Numbered from the stretch's first letter, positions 1 through 11,149 are shown. The stretch: 64,000 bases of DNA from Zhengitettix transpicula (GCA_037074705.1 CM073591.1:7873587-7937586), one strand, 5' to 3'. Notes: generated from the sequence alone by a model not told the origin. Translations and numbers: made by a program.

Positions 1-818
1 CACTCCGGTCAAGGATCCCAAAAAACACACACTGTCATGACCACTCCGGTCAGGCTCCAGAAAAACACTACCGTGAGCACTCGGGTCAATGCTCCCAAAA
101 AAACACTGCCATGACCACTCCACTCAAGACTCCCAAAAAACACACCTTGACATGACCACTCCGGTCAGGCTCCAGAAAAACACTACCGTGAGCACTCGGG
201 TCAATGCTCCCAAAAAAACACTGCCATGACCACTCCACTCAAGACTCCCAAAAAACACACCTTGACATGACCACTCCGGTCAAGGCAGCCAAAAAAACAC
301 ACACTGCCATGAACACTCCGGTCAAGGCTCCCAAAAAACACACACTGCCATGACGACTCCGGTCAAGGCTCCCAAAAAACACACACTGCCATGACCACTC
401 CGGTCAGGCTCCAGAAAAACACTACCGTGAGCACTCGGGTCAATGCTCCCAAAAAAACACTGCCATGACCACTCCACTCAAGACTCCCAAAAAACACACC
501 TTGACATGACCACTCCGGTCAAGGCAGCCAAAAAAACACACACTGCCATGAACACTCCGGTCAAGGCTCCCAAAAAACACACACTGCCATGACGACTCCG
601 GTCAAGGCTCCCAAAAAACACACACTGCCATGACCACTCCGGTCAGGCTCCAGAAAAACACTACCGTGAGCACTCGGGTCAATGCTCCCAAAAAAACACT
701 GCCATGACCACTCCACTCAAGACTCCCAAAAAACACACCTTGACATGACCACTCCGGTCAAGGCAGCCAAAAAAACACACCCTGCCATGACCACTCCGGT
801 CAAGTATCCAAAAAAATA
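1..818. repeat. Minisatellite array with higher-order repeat, cut by the window edge
   Basis: Tandem ~40-bp monomers of the form CACTCCGGTCAAGGCTCCC followed by an A-run and CACACACTGCCATGAC. Monomer variants (GGTCAGGCTCCAG, GGGTCAATGCTCC, CCACTCAAGACTCC, GGTCAAGGCAGCC) recur in fixed order, giving a six-monomer higher-order unit of about 240 bp (same variant near 400 and 640). Near the left edge a three-monomer unit of ~117 bp is seen (near 46 and 160). The array runs off the left edge and ends at the AAGTATCC variant near 800-818. Monomer length is not a multiple of three, so the open frames across it are unlikely to be coding. Confidence 0.9.
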
Positions 819-1392
819 TTGGTACCGTAGTCAAAGATATTGTAAGGAATGTCAGTTGAGTATCACAGTAGAAAAAGGCATAGAAATCCTTTGCAGTGCT
901 AATCCTGCGTTGAACTTTGCTACAGGAAAAGATAGAAGTGACCTGCAATATTCGTAACAGATAAGGGGGTTGAGTGGATTCTCGTCTCCCTTTGTCTCCC
1001 TCTCCCTCTCTCCTTATGCTAACAGAAGGTTTCTCAAGCTCCAGATTAATAATTTTTTTTGCCCCCAAGTGAAAACAAGAATCAACGTGTGTCTTGTTCA
1101 AATCTCCTTAACCGGAAAGGAAACCAATTTTCTCCGGAACAATTTCTTCCGTGGTATTTGTCTTCGGTAATGGATTTTACTACGCCTCGCGAAAGGAGGG
1201 GGGGGGAAGAGGTTCTCGCACCCACCGCTCCCCTAACCTACCATCCTTTAACTCTTCCCTCTTTAAGCAGGTTCCGCTGAGGCTGTATGACGCAAACACA
1301 CTGTTACGTTAATACACAATTAGGTGCGGCGGCGAACACACAACATCTTCAGGTCCATCTGGACTCTTTCTTCCCCTATCAGAACAGCGTTA
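819..1392. other. Unassigned, apparently single-copy
   Basis: No gene, RNA or repeat recognised. It contains a CT-rich patch near 990-1015, a G-run near 1199-1207 and short open frames without recognisable domains. Confidence 0.5.
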
Positions 1393-1978
1393 CTCTTAGA
1401 CATGTTAATATTCTCTGCCACACAGACAAGTGACGTCACTCAGCGCCATGACGTCAGCCCCGTGTGTGCAGACAGCAACATGCGTGTATTTGCGGCCATT
1501 TTGAATGGATTGCTAAAACAAGATCATGCGTTGGAAAGAGAATTAAATTCTCGACAACCTTTACTCCGTGACTAATGACGTCACTGGCGGCCATTTTGCA
1601 GATATCAGCACTAGAAATACGACAACTTGCATTCTCTTCGAAGACGCCGTGACTTTGACGCAGGATTTCTCCCACTTCCTTGGACCTGATTCCGTCCTCG
1701 AGTCCACCATCACATGCAGAATTTTATCCTCTACAATTCATCCCTGAACATTATTTTCACAAAAACGCTTCATTCTTCTGCAATCAGCGGAAAACTGAAG
1801 AGAGGAACCAAAATGTCGTGGTTTTTACGCTCACAAAATCTTTCCCTCCAAGGCGTTTTTAGTAGGAAAACTTTGGTTTTTTTTTCACTAATGGCCACGA
1901 CATGTACAAAGGTGGGGGTAAAAAATATCAGCGTTTCAAATAATGTCTATATTCTTTTGCACGGAAGCAAAGAATAGC
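1393..1978 (+). repeat. TGACGTCA-rich dispersed repeat, copy 1
   Basis: The block begins near CTCTTAGACATGTTAATATT and ends near GGAAGCAAAGAATAGCAAG. It is repeated in part immediately downstream (1979-2400) and again at 57657-58845. It holds three exact TGACGTCA octamers (1431, 1449, 1576) and GCGGCCATTTTG motifs. No terminal inverted repeats, poly(A) tail or coding domain was found, so its class is unknown. Confidence 0.8.
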
Positions 1979-2400
1979 AAGAAGAACGTGACGTCACTCT
2001 ATTGATGCGCGACATATTAGCGATGTACACAGACAAAAATGCGTGTATTTGCGGCCATTTTGAATGGATTGTTTTATAAACCAGATCATGCTTGGGAAGG
2101 AGGATTAAATCCTCTACGACCTTTACTCCGTGACTAATGACGTCACTGGCGGCCATTTTGCAGATATCAGCACTAGAAATACGACAGCTTGCATTCTCTT
2201 CGAAGATGCTGTGACTTTGACGCAGGATTTCTCCCACTTCCTTGGACCTGATTCCGTCCTTGAGTCCACCATCACATGCAGAATTTCATCTTCTACAATT
2301 TATCCCTGAACATTATTTTCACTAGAACGCTTCATTCTTCTGCTATCAGCGGAAAACTGAAAAAGAGTCTCAAGATTTCATAGGGTTTTTAGGCTTCGCT
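1979..2400 (+). repeat. TGACGTCA-rich dispersed repeat, copy 2
   Basis: Second tandem copy of the preceding block, sharing GTGTATTTGCGGCCATTTTG, CTTTACTCCGTGACTAATGA and the CATCACATGCAGAATTT segment. It carries TGACGTCA at 1989 and 2138. It diverges after about 2345, where the sequence becomes GAAAAAGAGTCTC. Confidence 0.75.
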
Positions 2401-2994
2401 AATGGCCTTGTCATTCACAACTTGAAAAAAAAAAAATTACCCGCCCTTTTTGCGTGGGGGGAAAACAAATATTTCCCTACTCCCGATGCAAGCTGTTCTG
2501 AAAACGTCATTACGTCAAAGATTGAAACTGCATTCGTTGGAGCTTTTCTCTCTCTCTACACGCTCCGATGCGCTCGGATGCAGGATAACGGGAACGAATG
2601 GCCGCTGACTCCCTTGTCTCTGCTTCCATCGAGCCACCTTTCACCGTGAGATTAAGGTCAATGGAATATATGAGGGTTGTAACTCTGAAATAAATCATAA
2701 TGCAAGGGCTCTGGGGGGGTTGGATTTGGTTTACTCCGCCCCTGTTTAGAGCTGCTACTATTTAAAGATGGCCGAACAAACAAAATTACTGTTTACGACA
2801 CAAACACAGGGATAAAACCATTATAAAAACGAATTTTGTTTACAAAAATGTTTTATTCCAATACCTTCGAGTCGTTCTGTCTTCAAAGAGCATCTCTGGC
2901 CGACTAATGCCGTTACACACACACACACACACACAGATATACATATATTGCAGTAAACAAAATAAACCCTATACTTTCTTTGGAAACGTGTCCC
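2401..2994. other. Unassigned, with a short (AC)n tract
   Basis: No gene recognised. An (AC)n tract lies at about 2915-2935. Short open frames here carry no recognisable domain. Confidence 0.5.
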
Positions 2995-4018
2995 TATGTT
3001 GTGCGCCAAATTATGTATTAATAAAATTTAAATTTACATGCCCCACGTTGGGCACTAAATTATGTAGTAATCGTCAATAAATCCTTAATAAATATAGTCA
3101 AATTACAGAACAAAAGCCTAACAAAGTTCAATGCCCCACGTTGGGCGCCAAATTATGTATTAAACAATAAAATTTAAATTTACATGCCCCACGTTGGGCG
3201 CCAAATTATTTAGAAATCGTCAATAAATCCTCTAATAAATATAGTAAAATTACAGAACAAAAGCCCAACAAAATTCAATGCCCCACGTTGGGCGCCAAAT
3301 TATGTAGTAATCATTAATAAATCCTCTAATAAATATAGTAAAATTACAGAGAAAAACCCAACAAAGTAGAATGCCCCACGTTGGGCGCCAAATTATGTAT
3401 TAAACAATAAAATTTAAATTTACATGCCCCACGTTGGGCGCCAAATTATGTAGTAATCGTCAATAAATCCTGTAATAAATATAGTAAAATTACAGAACAA
3501 AAGCCCAACAAAGTTCAATGCCCCACGTTGGGCGCTAAATTATGTATTAAACAATAAAATTTAAATTTACATGCCTCACGTTGGGCGCTAAATTATTTAG
3601 AAATCGTCAATAAATCCTCTAATAAATATAGTAAAATTATAGAAAAAACCCAACAAAGTAGAATGCCCCACGTTGGGCGCCAAATTATGTATTAAACAAT
3701 AAAATTATAATTTACATGCCCCACGTTGGGCGCTAAATTATGTATTAAACAATAAAATTTAAATTTACATGCCCCACGTTGGGCGCTAAATTATTTAGAA
3801 ATCGTCAATAAATCCTCTAATAAATATAGTAAAATTACAGAAAAAAACCCAACAAAGTAGAACGCCCCACGTTGGGCGCCAAATTATGTAGTAATCGTTA
3901 ATAAATCCTCTAATAAATATAGTAAAATTACAGAGAAAAACCCAACAAAGTAGAATGCGCCACGTTGGGCGCCAAATTATGTATTAAACAATAAAATTAT
4001 AATTTACATGCCCCACGT
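2995..4018 (-). repeat. Tandem array of tRNA-Lys primer-binding-site motifs with LTR-like flanks
   Basis: About 14 copies of GCCCCACGTTGGGCGCCA or one-to-few-base variants, every 50-95 bp. That 18-mer equals the 3' end of tRNA-Lys (CUU type) including the post-transcriptional CCA. Its reverse complement, TGGCGCCCAACGTGGGGC, is the known Lys1,2 primer-binding site of retroviruses and gypsy-like elements. Two unit types alternate: a short one (~53 bp, continuing AAATTATGTATTAAACAATA) and a longer one (~92 bp, continuing AAATTATGTAGTAATCGTCA and ending near CCCAACAAAGTTCAAT). Read on the minus strand, each motif is preceded by an AT-rich stretch like an LTR end. No gag or pol sequence adjoins it. 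Confidence 0.85.
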
Positions 4019-4034
4019 TAAAAAAACTAGTATT

Positions 4035-4287
4035 AAGGAACATGAAGCAAATGTAAAGTTTTCACCTTTCTTCTTATTCTTCGGTTACTAGCTCGTTGTT
4101 TTGGACCTTAATCCTCCCCTTCGATGTTGGCACCACAGTTACTCTAGATACTGCGCCACTGTCAAGTCCTACAAAGACACTCCTCATTTAAACAGTATTT
4201 ATGGTGGTTCGTCTTCGGTCTTGTGTTCGTATTCTCCGTAACTGTGGCTGTAAGCTCCAGGAGATCGTTTAGTCTGGCCGATATAAC
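4035..4287 (+). repeat. Duplicated segment, unit 1
   Basis: Starts AAGGAACATGAAGCAAATGT and ends near CTGGCCGATATAACA. The same text returns at 4644-4861 and, across an inserted retroposon, at 5441-5485. The class is unknown. 4288-4643 between the units holds no recognised feature. Confidence 0.75.
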
Positions 4288-4643
4288 AACCTACTCACTT
4301 TTCAAACGTGAAACTTTTAATATACCACAATCACGTTTTTTATATATCGTATCACCAATGAGACTATCAATCAATCAGTAGTTCCAGAGTTACCACGACA
4401 AAATAACGAAATACCGGTCATTAAGGGAATAACACAAGATATTAACGTATAAGGTGACAAAAGGACGGAAATTAATTTCCACCCAATAGGATTTTGCCTT
4501 ATTTTTAAATTAAAACCCATAAATATAGTCTTAATACTATGGAGTTTCGCTGTAATGTTGTTTATAAAATTAGGTTTTGTTACATCGGTCAGACTAAACG
4601 TACCCATTTTATTTTTTTATTTTTTTTTAAACAAAGTAGAAGT

Positions 4644-4861
4644 AAGGAACATGAAGCAAATGTAAAGTTTTCACCTGTCTTCTTCTTCTTCATCTGTTAC
4701 TAGCCCGTTGTTTTGGACCTTAATCCTTCCCTTCGATGTTGGCACCACTGCTACTCTAGATACTGCTCCACTGTCAAGTCCTACATATATTTCTTTTTAA
4801 ATGTAAAACAAAGACGCTGCTCCTCATTTAAACAGTATTTATGATGGTTCATCTTAGGTAG
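4644..4861 (+). repeat. Duplicated segment, unit 2 (interrupted)
   Basis: Second copy of the 4035 block, with AAGGAACATGAAGCAAATGT, TTGTTTTGGACCTTAATCC and CAGTATTTATGATGGTTC. It is interrupted at 4862 by a poly(A)-tailed retroposon and resumes at 5441 with GGAGATCGTTCAGTCTGG. Confidence 0.75.
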
Positions 4862-4871
4862 TATAATCCTT

Positions 4872-5430
4872 TTTTTTAGGGCAACAGGCTACATGAGGGT
4901 GATCCACATTGGGCAACTCCCCTTTAATAGCATAGGAAGGGATTAGAAAGGGGGGATGCGGAAGGGTAGAGGAAGGTAGCCAAGGGTTAACTAGGGGACC
5001 CCGGGCTGTGGTTTAAGGATCCTACCCGGCATTTGCCTAAAGAAATGCAGGGAAAACCCTTGAAAAACCTGCATCGGGTAGGTCGGGCATTGGGTACTTG
5101 TCCCACGCCCTTCCCTGGATAGCGGGAGAGGAGTTTGCTGTGGGGACGCAGCATTCCCTTCTCCGTGCCTCGACCAGTTTAGGAAGCAGCTGGCCGACTA
5201 TTCCAATGGGAATAGGGAACAACTCTTACCGTATGCCCAAGGTCTGCAACCCCGGAACATACACCTCTCAAAACAGGCCGAAGTGCCTCGGCTTGTGGGA
5301 ACCTTAGTTCAAAAATGGAGAGGAGGAGGCATCCCCAAAGGTAGCCCCTTTGTATCTCTCCTAAAAGGTTCTGTCTGCGAGAGAAAATCCCTCGCAGGTT
5401 ACCTGCGAGAGAATCCTCTCGCAGCCTTAT
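4872..5430 (-). mobile_element. Poly(A)-tailed retroposon, 0.56 kb, with 10-bp target-site duplication
   Basis: Member of the most abundant dispersed family here. On the minus strand it opens near ATAAGGCTGCGAGAGG, passes a CTGCGAG/CTCTCGCAG hairpin, and ends in GCCTGTTGCCCT followed by an A-run (the T-run at 4871-4878). TATAATCCTT flanks it on both sides (4862-4871 and 5431-5440). A-tail plus duplication is the signature of LINE-mediated retroposition, so a SINE or short non-autonomous retroposon is the likely class. I do not recognise a tRNA, 7SL or 5S head. Open frames inside it are not clearly coding. Confidence 0.85.
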
Positions 5431-5440
5431 TATAATCCTT

Positions 5441-5690
5441 AATTCTAGAGGACAGGAGATCGTTCAGTCTGGCCGATATAACAGCGAGAGTAATTATTTT
5501 TCTTTAAATACTATTGATTTCCATAATGCTGTTTGAATAATCTCTGAAGTGCTGCAGTTCAAGTCCAACAAATTTTCCTTTTTAATGTAAAACAAGGCAG
5601 TGTTTTTTATGATGGTTCAATATATATAATCTCTGTTAGTTTATATCTTTGTAACTTTGGCTGTATCACTAGGGGCAGGTCTCTGGTATG
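5441..5690 (+). repeat. Duplicated segment, continuation and partial third unit
   Basis: Resumes the interrupted unit (GGAGATCGTTCAGTCTGGCC). It then carries a degraded further copy (AAGTCCAACAAATTTTCC, TTTTTAATGTAAAACAA, TTTATGATGGTTCA) with the same order of words as 4760-4855. Confidence 0.6.
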
Positions 5691-6515
5691 GACGAAGACA
5701 ACTTCAACAGTAGATCGAAACGTTCTTCTCACAAGCTAGTTAGGTCTTCTTTATTAAAATGGCGCCTGATAAATAAGCTCTGGGAGGTTAGAATAAAAGG
5801 AGGAGGGGGGGGGGTGGAAAGGGCAATCAACCAATTATAATTCAAGGGAACCCCGTGACGTTGTAAACTGTTACTGTTGAATACTCAACAATTTAATTTC
5901 AGTTCTAGAAAACTGGGACACAGGGCTGAGAGGATAAAACGGACTTAATGACCAATCAGGGCGATCGTGGCTCAGTTGTATTACCCACAATTCCCCCTGC
6001 CACTTAGCAAACATGGCGGACTCTCTCGATGAGAAGCTATTACCAGAAGTGTGGGAGTTATCTCCTCCAGCAGCAGCAGGACGACGACGACGACGACGGC
6101 AGACAAAGATTAATGGGGGATCAGGGAGTGTTGTCAGGTTGGCAGACCTGCGCCCCGGGGGCCGTACTGCTCGTCTCTGATTCCGTTCAGCGCAGAACTT
6201 GTTTGGACGACGTTTTATTTAACACATTTTGTGTGCGACTGCTTATTTGCATTTGCTTCGTTTTAAACGTTCACTTCCTGAAATCAACGTTGCCAACTCT
6301 CCCCCTCCCCCCCCGCCGCTTTTGTTTGTTGTGTGACGATTACAGGTAAACAAGAGAAGAGAGGTGGAACTAAACGTGCCTCCAGATGTGTCGCTCTGTG
6401 AAACGCTCAGAAACAAACAATCAAATTTACAGGCTTAATTTGAACCGGGGCGCCTCAAGCGGGAGAAATAAAAACCACCACCACAGAACCGGTCTGCAGG
6501 TCAGCGTTGGTGGAC
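5691..6515. other. Unassigned; short (GAC)n tract
   Basis: No gene recognised. There is a G-run near 5800 and an (ACG)n tract near 6080-6102. The open frame 6029-6349 is short, lacks domains and includes the trinucleotide repeat, so it is not called as a gene. Confidence 0.5.
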
Positions 6516-8070
6516 TCTATAAATTAAATGGCCGGTATGTGTGTGCATGTACCTTATACGAATCAACCTACAGCCGTGGAGTAAATATGACCAAATTTCG
6601 TACACAAGCTCCTTTCCAACCAGAAACAAACGCTCTGTGGGGTGAGACACGTCTACCACCCTCAGCACCGGGAGCGGAAATTTCTAATTACGTTAAAATG
6701 ACCGATATTTGAGTCAGTTTTTGTGGCCAAAAAAAGTTTAGTAGTGTTTCTCCCGATTTTGTCGGTGTACAATTTCAACCCCTATCGGCATGGGAGGAGG
6801 ACACACTTAAGGGTGGGCGTGGATGGGTGTTACAATAAAATATAGCGAAAACAACGGATTGTTCAGTGGAATCCGTTGTTATCTTTGTCGCTGAGTTGAA
6901 TTAAACTTGCCGTTTAACTCCCACGGGCGGGGGTGGGGGGTGGGGGGTGGACGTGTGTGGAAATTTACCACCGATATTTGAGTCAGATAAATATTTTTCG
7001 GTGTCAAAGAGATTTATAGCGTTTCTCCCGGTGTTCTTACTTCAGCCTCCCCTATCTGTACGGGAGAGGAGCACCCTTAAGGATGGGCGTGGATGGATGT
7101 TACAATAAAATATAGCGAAAAAACCGAGATTGAAGTGGAATCCGTTGTTATCAATGTCGCTGAGTTCAATTAAAATTGCCGTTTAACGCTCAATGGCGGA
7201 AGGGGGGGGTGGACGTGTGTGGAAATTTACAAACATGCTCGAACCACCGATATTTTAGTCGGATCAATATTTTTCTGAGTCAAAGAGATTTAGAGTGTTC
7301 TTACTTCAGCCCCCCTATCTGTACGGGAGAGGAGCTCCCTTAGGGGTGGGCGTGGATGGATGTTACAATAAAATATAGCGAAATCAACCGATATTGGAGT
7401 CGAATCCGTGGTTCTGGATGTCGTTGAGTTTAATCATGATATTAATTCAACCCCTTTCAGCATGGGAGGGGAGCGCCGTTAGGGGTGGGCGTGGAAAATA
7501 TAATGAACACAACCGTGATTGGAGTGGAATCCGTGGTTATCTATGTCGCTCAGTTTAATTAAACTTGCCGTTTAACCCCCACGGGCGAGGGGTGGACGTG
7601 CTTGGGAATTTACAAACATGCTAGAACCACCGATATTTCAGTCGGATAAATATTTTCCGGTCCTTAAGAGATTTACAGTGTTTCTCCCAGTGTTTTTACT
7701 TCAGCCTCTATCTGTAAGGGAGAGGAGCACCCTTAAGGGTGGGCGTGGATGGTTGTTACAATAAAATATAGCGAAATCAACCGAGATTTAGGTTGAATCA
7801 GAGGTTATGGATGTCGTTAAGTTTAATTATGAGACGAAACTTGCCGTTTAACCTCCATGTAGTGGGGTCATATTGGGGGGGGAGGTTAGAGATTTTTAAA
7901 ACATGCCCAAACCGTCGATATTTGCGCTAGATAAATATTTATCAGGGTTAATGCGATTTATAGTGCTTCTACCGTTGTTGTTTGAGTGTTAGTTCGACCC
8001 TCTTTCGGCACGGACCACGCTTAGGGGTAGGGGTGGAGGGTCGACTTGTAACATTATTACTTTTGGAGTG
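6516..8070 (+). mobile_element. Helitron/HINE-like non-autonomous element with expanded internal tandem core
   Basis: Shares with the copies near 53951 and 59605 the order: GTGTG/GTATG microsatellite, ACCAAATTTCGTACACAAGC, the motif GTGAGACACGTCTACC, then a repeated core. The core unit includes GGGTGGGCGTGGATGG, GTTACAATAAAATATAGCG and GATATTTGAGTCAGAT. It recurs near 6811, 7081, 7345, 7483 (short unit) and 7738, giving periods of about 255-270 bp with one half-length unit. The left end is tentatively the TC at 6516. No 3' hairpin and CTAG end was found, so the copy seems truncated or decayed near 8070. Helitron membership is inferred from the related copies. Confidence 0.6.
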
Positions 8071-8784
8071 TCCTTCGTACCTCTAGGATGAAATCCTCTA
8101 GTGTTAAGGCACTTACAGGGTGATTCTACGGTCATGTCGTAAACGTTTCAGTGTTGGTCCTGAAGCGTACATGTTTTTGTATAGGACTGTACGGTCGGAA
8201 GTGACGCATCCAGGTACCAACAAATATACAACATCTTCAGCGCAAAGTGCTTCCTTGTCCAGACATTGTTTACAATTTTGCGACCTCCAACAGTGACACA
8301 CGTGCGAAGCGGAGTCTACGGAGTGATCGGAGGACAGTTCCTGCAAAGATCCTTGACATTTTAGTAATGGATTGTGGTGTAACGAGGGCCTCAGTTGAGA
8401 CCAGTGGAGTCTGACCAATAAGGAGCGGTGGTCGGTAATTTTCTGCATTTATTGTTAACATTGGATTTAAAGAAGAACTTTGTGGTGATGATGTTGGTGT
8501 ATATAAACAATGTTTTTATTTTCATGTTTCGTATTTTTTTTGGATAGTTTGGACGTTGAACGCGTCACTTCTGCCCACACGGTTCTTTACAGTATATGTT
8601 TAAGTCAGCTGTAACTCACCCTGATGAAAGTCAGTCCGCACGACCGCAGAAACTCCCCAGTATAACAAGAAACAAAACACAGTGGAAAAAGAATTTAATC
8701 CCGATTCTAAATTTGATGACTGTGGTGAGGTAACATTATTATTTAGATAGATTTGGGGTATTCCATTGACTTGAAGCAGAGAAG
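8071..8784. other. Unassigned
   Basis: Two overlapping minus-strand open frames (8113-8448 and 8270-8461) are present, but I see no recognisable domain, signal peptide or splice context. A CCTGATGAAAGTCAG motif near 8618 resembles sequences common near ends of decayed retroelements. Nothing here can be called. Confidence 0.45.
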
Positions 8785-8995
8785 TGAGCAGAAAAAAGGT
8801 AAAGAAAAGCAAAGAAAACAAGTAAAACAGAAAGAAAGAGGAAGGTTAAAGAGATGACGTTAAAAGTCGTCTAGAAGATCAGAAAAAAGGTAGAAATTTA
8901 CTTCAAGCGAAGAAAACAAAGAAAACTAGAAAAACAGAAAGGGAGATCAAGCGAGCAAGAAACAAGTTAGGTTAAAGAGATGACGCGAAAAATAA
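8785..8995. repeat. Short purine-rich direct duplication
   Basis: Two diverged purine-rich units share CAGAAAAAAGGTA, GAAAACAAAGAAAAC and GGTTAAAGAGATGACG (near 8847 and near 8972). 8996-9369 downstream holds no recognised feature. Confidence 0.6.
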
Positions 8996-9380
8996 TTTAT
9001 ACGTGAAAACATAACGGCTGTTGAAAGTCACTGATGTTGAGTACCGTTTTACGAAAACTTCGATTTCACGTTTCATGGAAAAATGACTGAAGGGTTGCTG
9101 CTCAACGTGGGGGTCTCCGTGATCTGGATCGGTCTCTTCTGACTGGAAGCGTGTTTACGCCTTCCTCGCGTCGTTAATCTCTCATTTCACCCTGCGGGCC
9201 GGTTTAATTCTCGCTTATCCGTCCGCCTGCAAGATCAATATATTCACCCCCCACCCCCACAGGGGAGGGGGTTGTGGAAATTATTCCTTGACTGTAAACC
9301 GGGCTAAATCAACTCATCGAACCTCTAGCTGATTAACTAATATATATTATACATAAGGATGTTTGAATTTAGGTTCCAGA

Positions 9381-9923
9381 ATGGAGCTGAGAGGTCTGCG
9401 AGGGCTATTCTCTCGCAGGCAGAACCTTGTAGGAGAGATACGAAGGGGCTACCTTTGGGGATGCCTTTTCCTCTTTCCGTTTATGAACTAAGGTTCCCAC
9501 AAGCCGAGGCCTGTTTTCAGAGGTGTACGTTCCGGGGTCGCAGACCTTGGGCATACGGTAAGAGTTGTCAGCTATTCCTATTGGAATACTCGGCCAGCTG
9601 CCTCCTAAACTGGTCGAGGTACGGCGAGGGGAAAAGCTGCGACCCCACAGCATACTCCTCTCCCGCCATCCAGGGAAGGGCGTGGGACAAGTACCAAATG
9701 CCCGACCTACCTGATGCAGGTTTTTATAGAGTTTGTCCTGCATTACTTTTAGGCGAATGCCGGGTAGGATCCTTAAACCATAGCCCGGGGCCCATAGTTA
9801 ACCCTTGGCTACCTTCCTCTACCCTTCCGCATCCCCCCTTTCAAATCCCTTTCCTATGCTATAAGAGGGGAGTTGCCACCATGTGGATTACCCTCATGTA
9901 GCCTGTCTACAACCCAAAAAAAA
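9381..9923 (+). mobile_element. Poly(A)-tailed retroposon, 0.54 kb, with target-site duplication
   Basis: A near full-length plus-strand copy. Its head is ATGGAGCTG...TCTGCGAGGGCTATTCTCTC. The middle includes CGGCCAGCTGCCTCCTAAAC, and the tail CCTCATGTAGCCTGTC is followed by an A-run. TAGGTTCCAGA at 9370-9380 matches TAGGTTACAGA at 9924-9934 (10 of 11), the expected duplication. The long open frames across it (180 and 112 residues, opposite strands) lie wholly within repeat sequence and have no known domain. Confidence 0.85.
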
Positions 9924-10004
9924 TAGGTTACAGACATACATTTGGGACAATTTCATCTTATAATTGGCACCACGTAAATATCGTCACTTGACACGTTCAC
10001 GTTG

Positions 10005-10065
10005 TCTTAAAAATATTTTACTCTGTACAGGAAATCAGTTTTTTAACCCTTCAGTGGTTCAGTGT

Positions 10066-10162
<97 letters not shown>
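10005..10162 (+). repeat. Left part of repeat C with (CT)n/(AT)n tract
   Basis: The text TTTTACTCTGTACAGGAAATCAG matches the sequence just before the repeat C copy at 54965. GTGTAGC is followed by a (CT)n and (TA)n tract to 10162. The rest of this copy resumes at 11100, so it appears split by the LTR-like insertion at 10163-11090. Confidence 0.6.
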
Positions 10163-10163
<1 letters not shown>

Positions 10164-11090
10164 GATAATTATGATTAAACGCGTTATTAAATTTGATCAC
10201 CATAACAATTTTATTAATCTAGAATAAATTTTAATAAATCAGCCTCTGTACCCTCAGGGTCTTTACTGGGTTGATAAGGAAACGGAACACAAAATTTACA
10301 ATTAAACAATGGAGTTAAAATAAATGAAAAACGAAATCTGACTGATTACCCTTATTTATCAATTTACAAAATTTATCACTAAATGTCTACTTAAAATTTT
10401 ATTTGGGTTTTCAAGGAATGCTCTTTACTCTACAACCTCCTTCTGTGCACAGACTTTCACACACACACACGCTTCACAGACACGTTCACTTTATCCTTCT
10501 TGATATCCAGACTCCTGGCTGCTTGCATGGGCTAAAATGGTTTTTAGTCACGGCCACCATTCCATTTGACCGAATATTTATCACCGCCTCCACGTCCTCC
10601 TCCTTTGCGGTCTACACTTCAGCTGCTATGTCTTTCTCGTTCAGATTCTGACACCACACTCCACGTCCATCTCCATTGAGAGATGTCCTGTCCAACTATC
10701 TTTTATCTGCTTCCCCCTCTCCAGAATATTCCCTTTTTTCACAGTTTTTGAGTTTCCACGTTCGCCAAACAAACACCAGCTGTTGGCTTTCTCACGCTCC
10801 GAGAGCCACTCAATACCATTAAAATAAACACTTCCTTTTAGTATAATTGTGTGTCCACAAAACTTCTGTCATTATGCCTTTAAGGTTCCGACCCGATGTC
10901 TGTCAAAACCATTAGCTCTAAGAGCCGCTAAACGTCCAATTATAGTCCTCCCCTTCTCTAAGAGCCTCTTATCCATCATTTTATTATTATCTTTTTTTAT
11001 ACAAACCACTCAAGAATCCCCAGTCTGAGTTGGTAAACAAATCTAATGAAATAAGAACAAATTTTATGTCCTTTATGACCGGGTATTACA
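10163..11090 (-). mobile_element. Solo LTR-like element, ~0.93 kb, inserted in an (AT)n tract
   Basis: On the minus strand it runs from TGTAATACCCGG to AATTATCA, so it has TG...CA ends. Much of it matches the element at 25089-25619: the CGCTCCGAGAGCCACT segment, TCCTTTTAGTATAATTG, the ACCACTCAAG run and AGTTTGTAAACAA-like sequence. Both sides are (AT)n, hiding any target-site duplication. No gag/pol is present. The class is inferred from ends, size and its relative next to primer-binding sites. Confidence 0.6.
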
Positions 11091-11097
11091 ATATATA

Positions 11098-11099
<2 letters not shown>

Positions 11100-11149
<50 letters not shown>

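Noticed and set aside
2995..4018. tRNA-Lys gene cluster
   Set aside because: Only the last 15 bases of the tRNA plus CCA are present in each unit. No anticodon arm or A box precedes them, and CCA is not genomically encoded in eukaryotic tRNA genes.
8077..8102. Helitron 3' end for the 6.5-kb copy (AGGATGAAATCCT then CTAGT)
   Set aside because: The hairpin sequence differs from the family's GC hairpin and touches CTAG directly, without the usual spacer; likely coincidence.
8113..8448. 111-codon minus frame
   Set aside because: No domain recognised and a second frame is open over the same bases; insufficient for a gene call.
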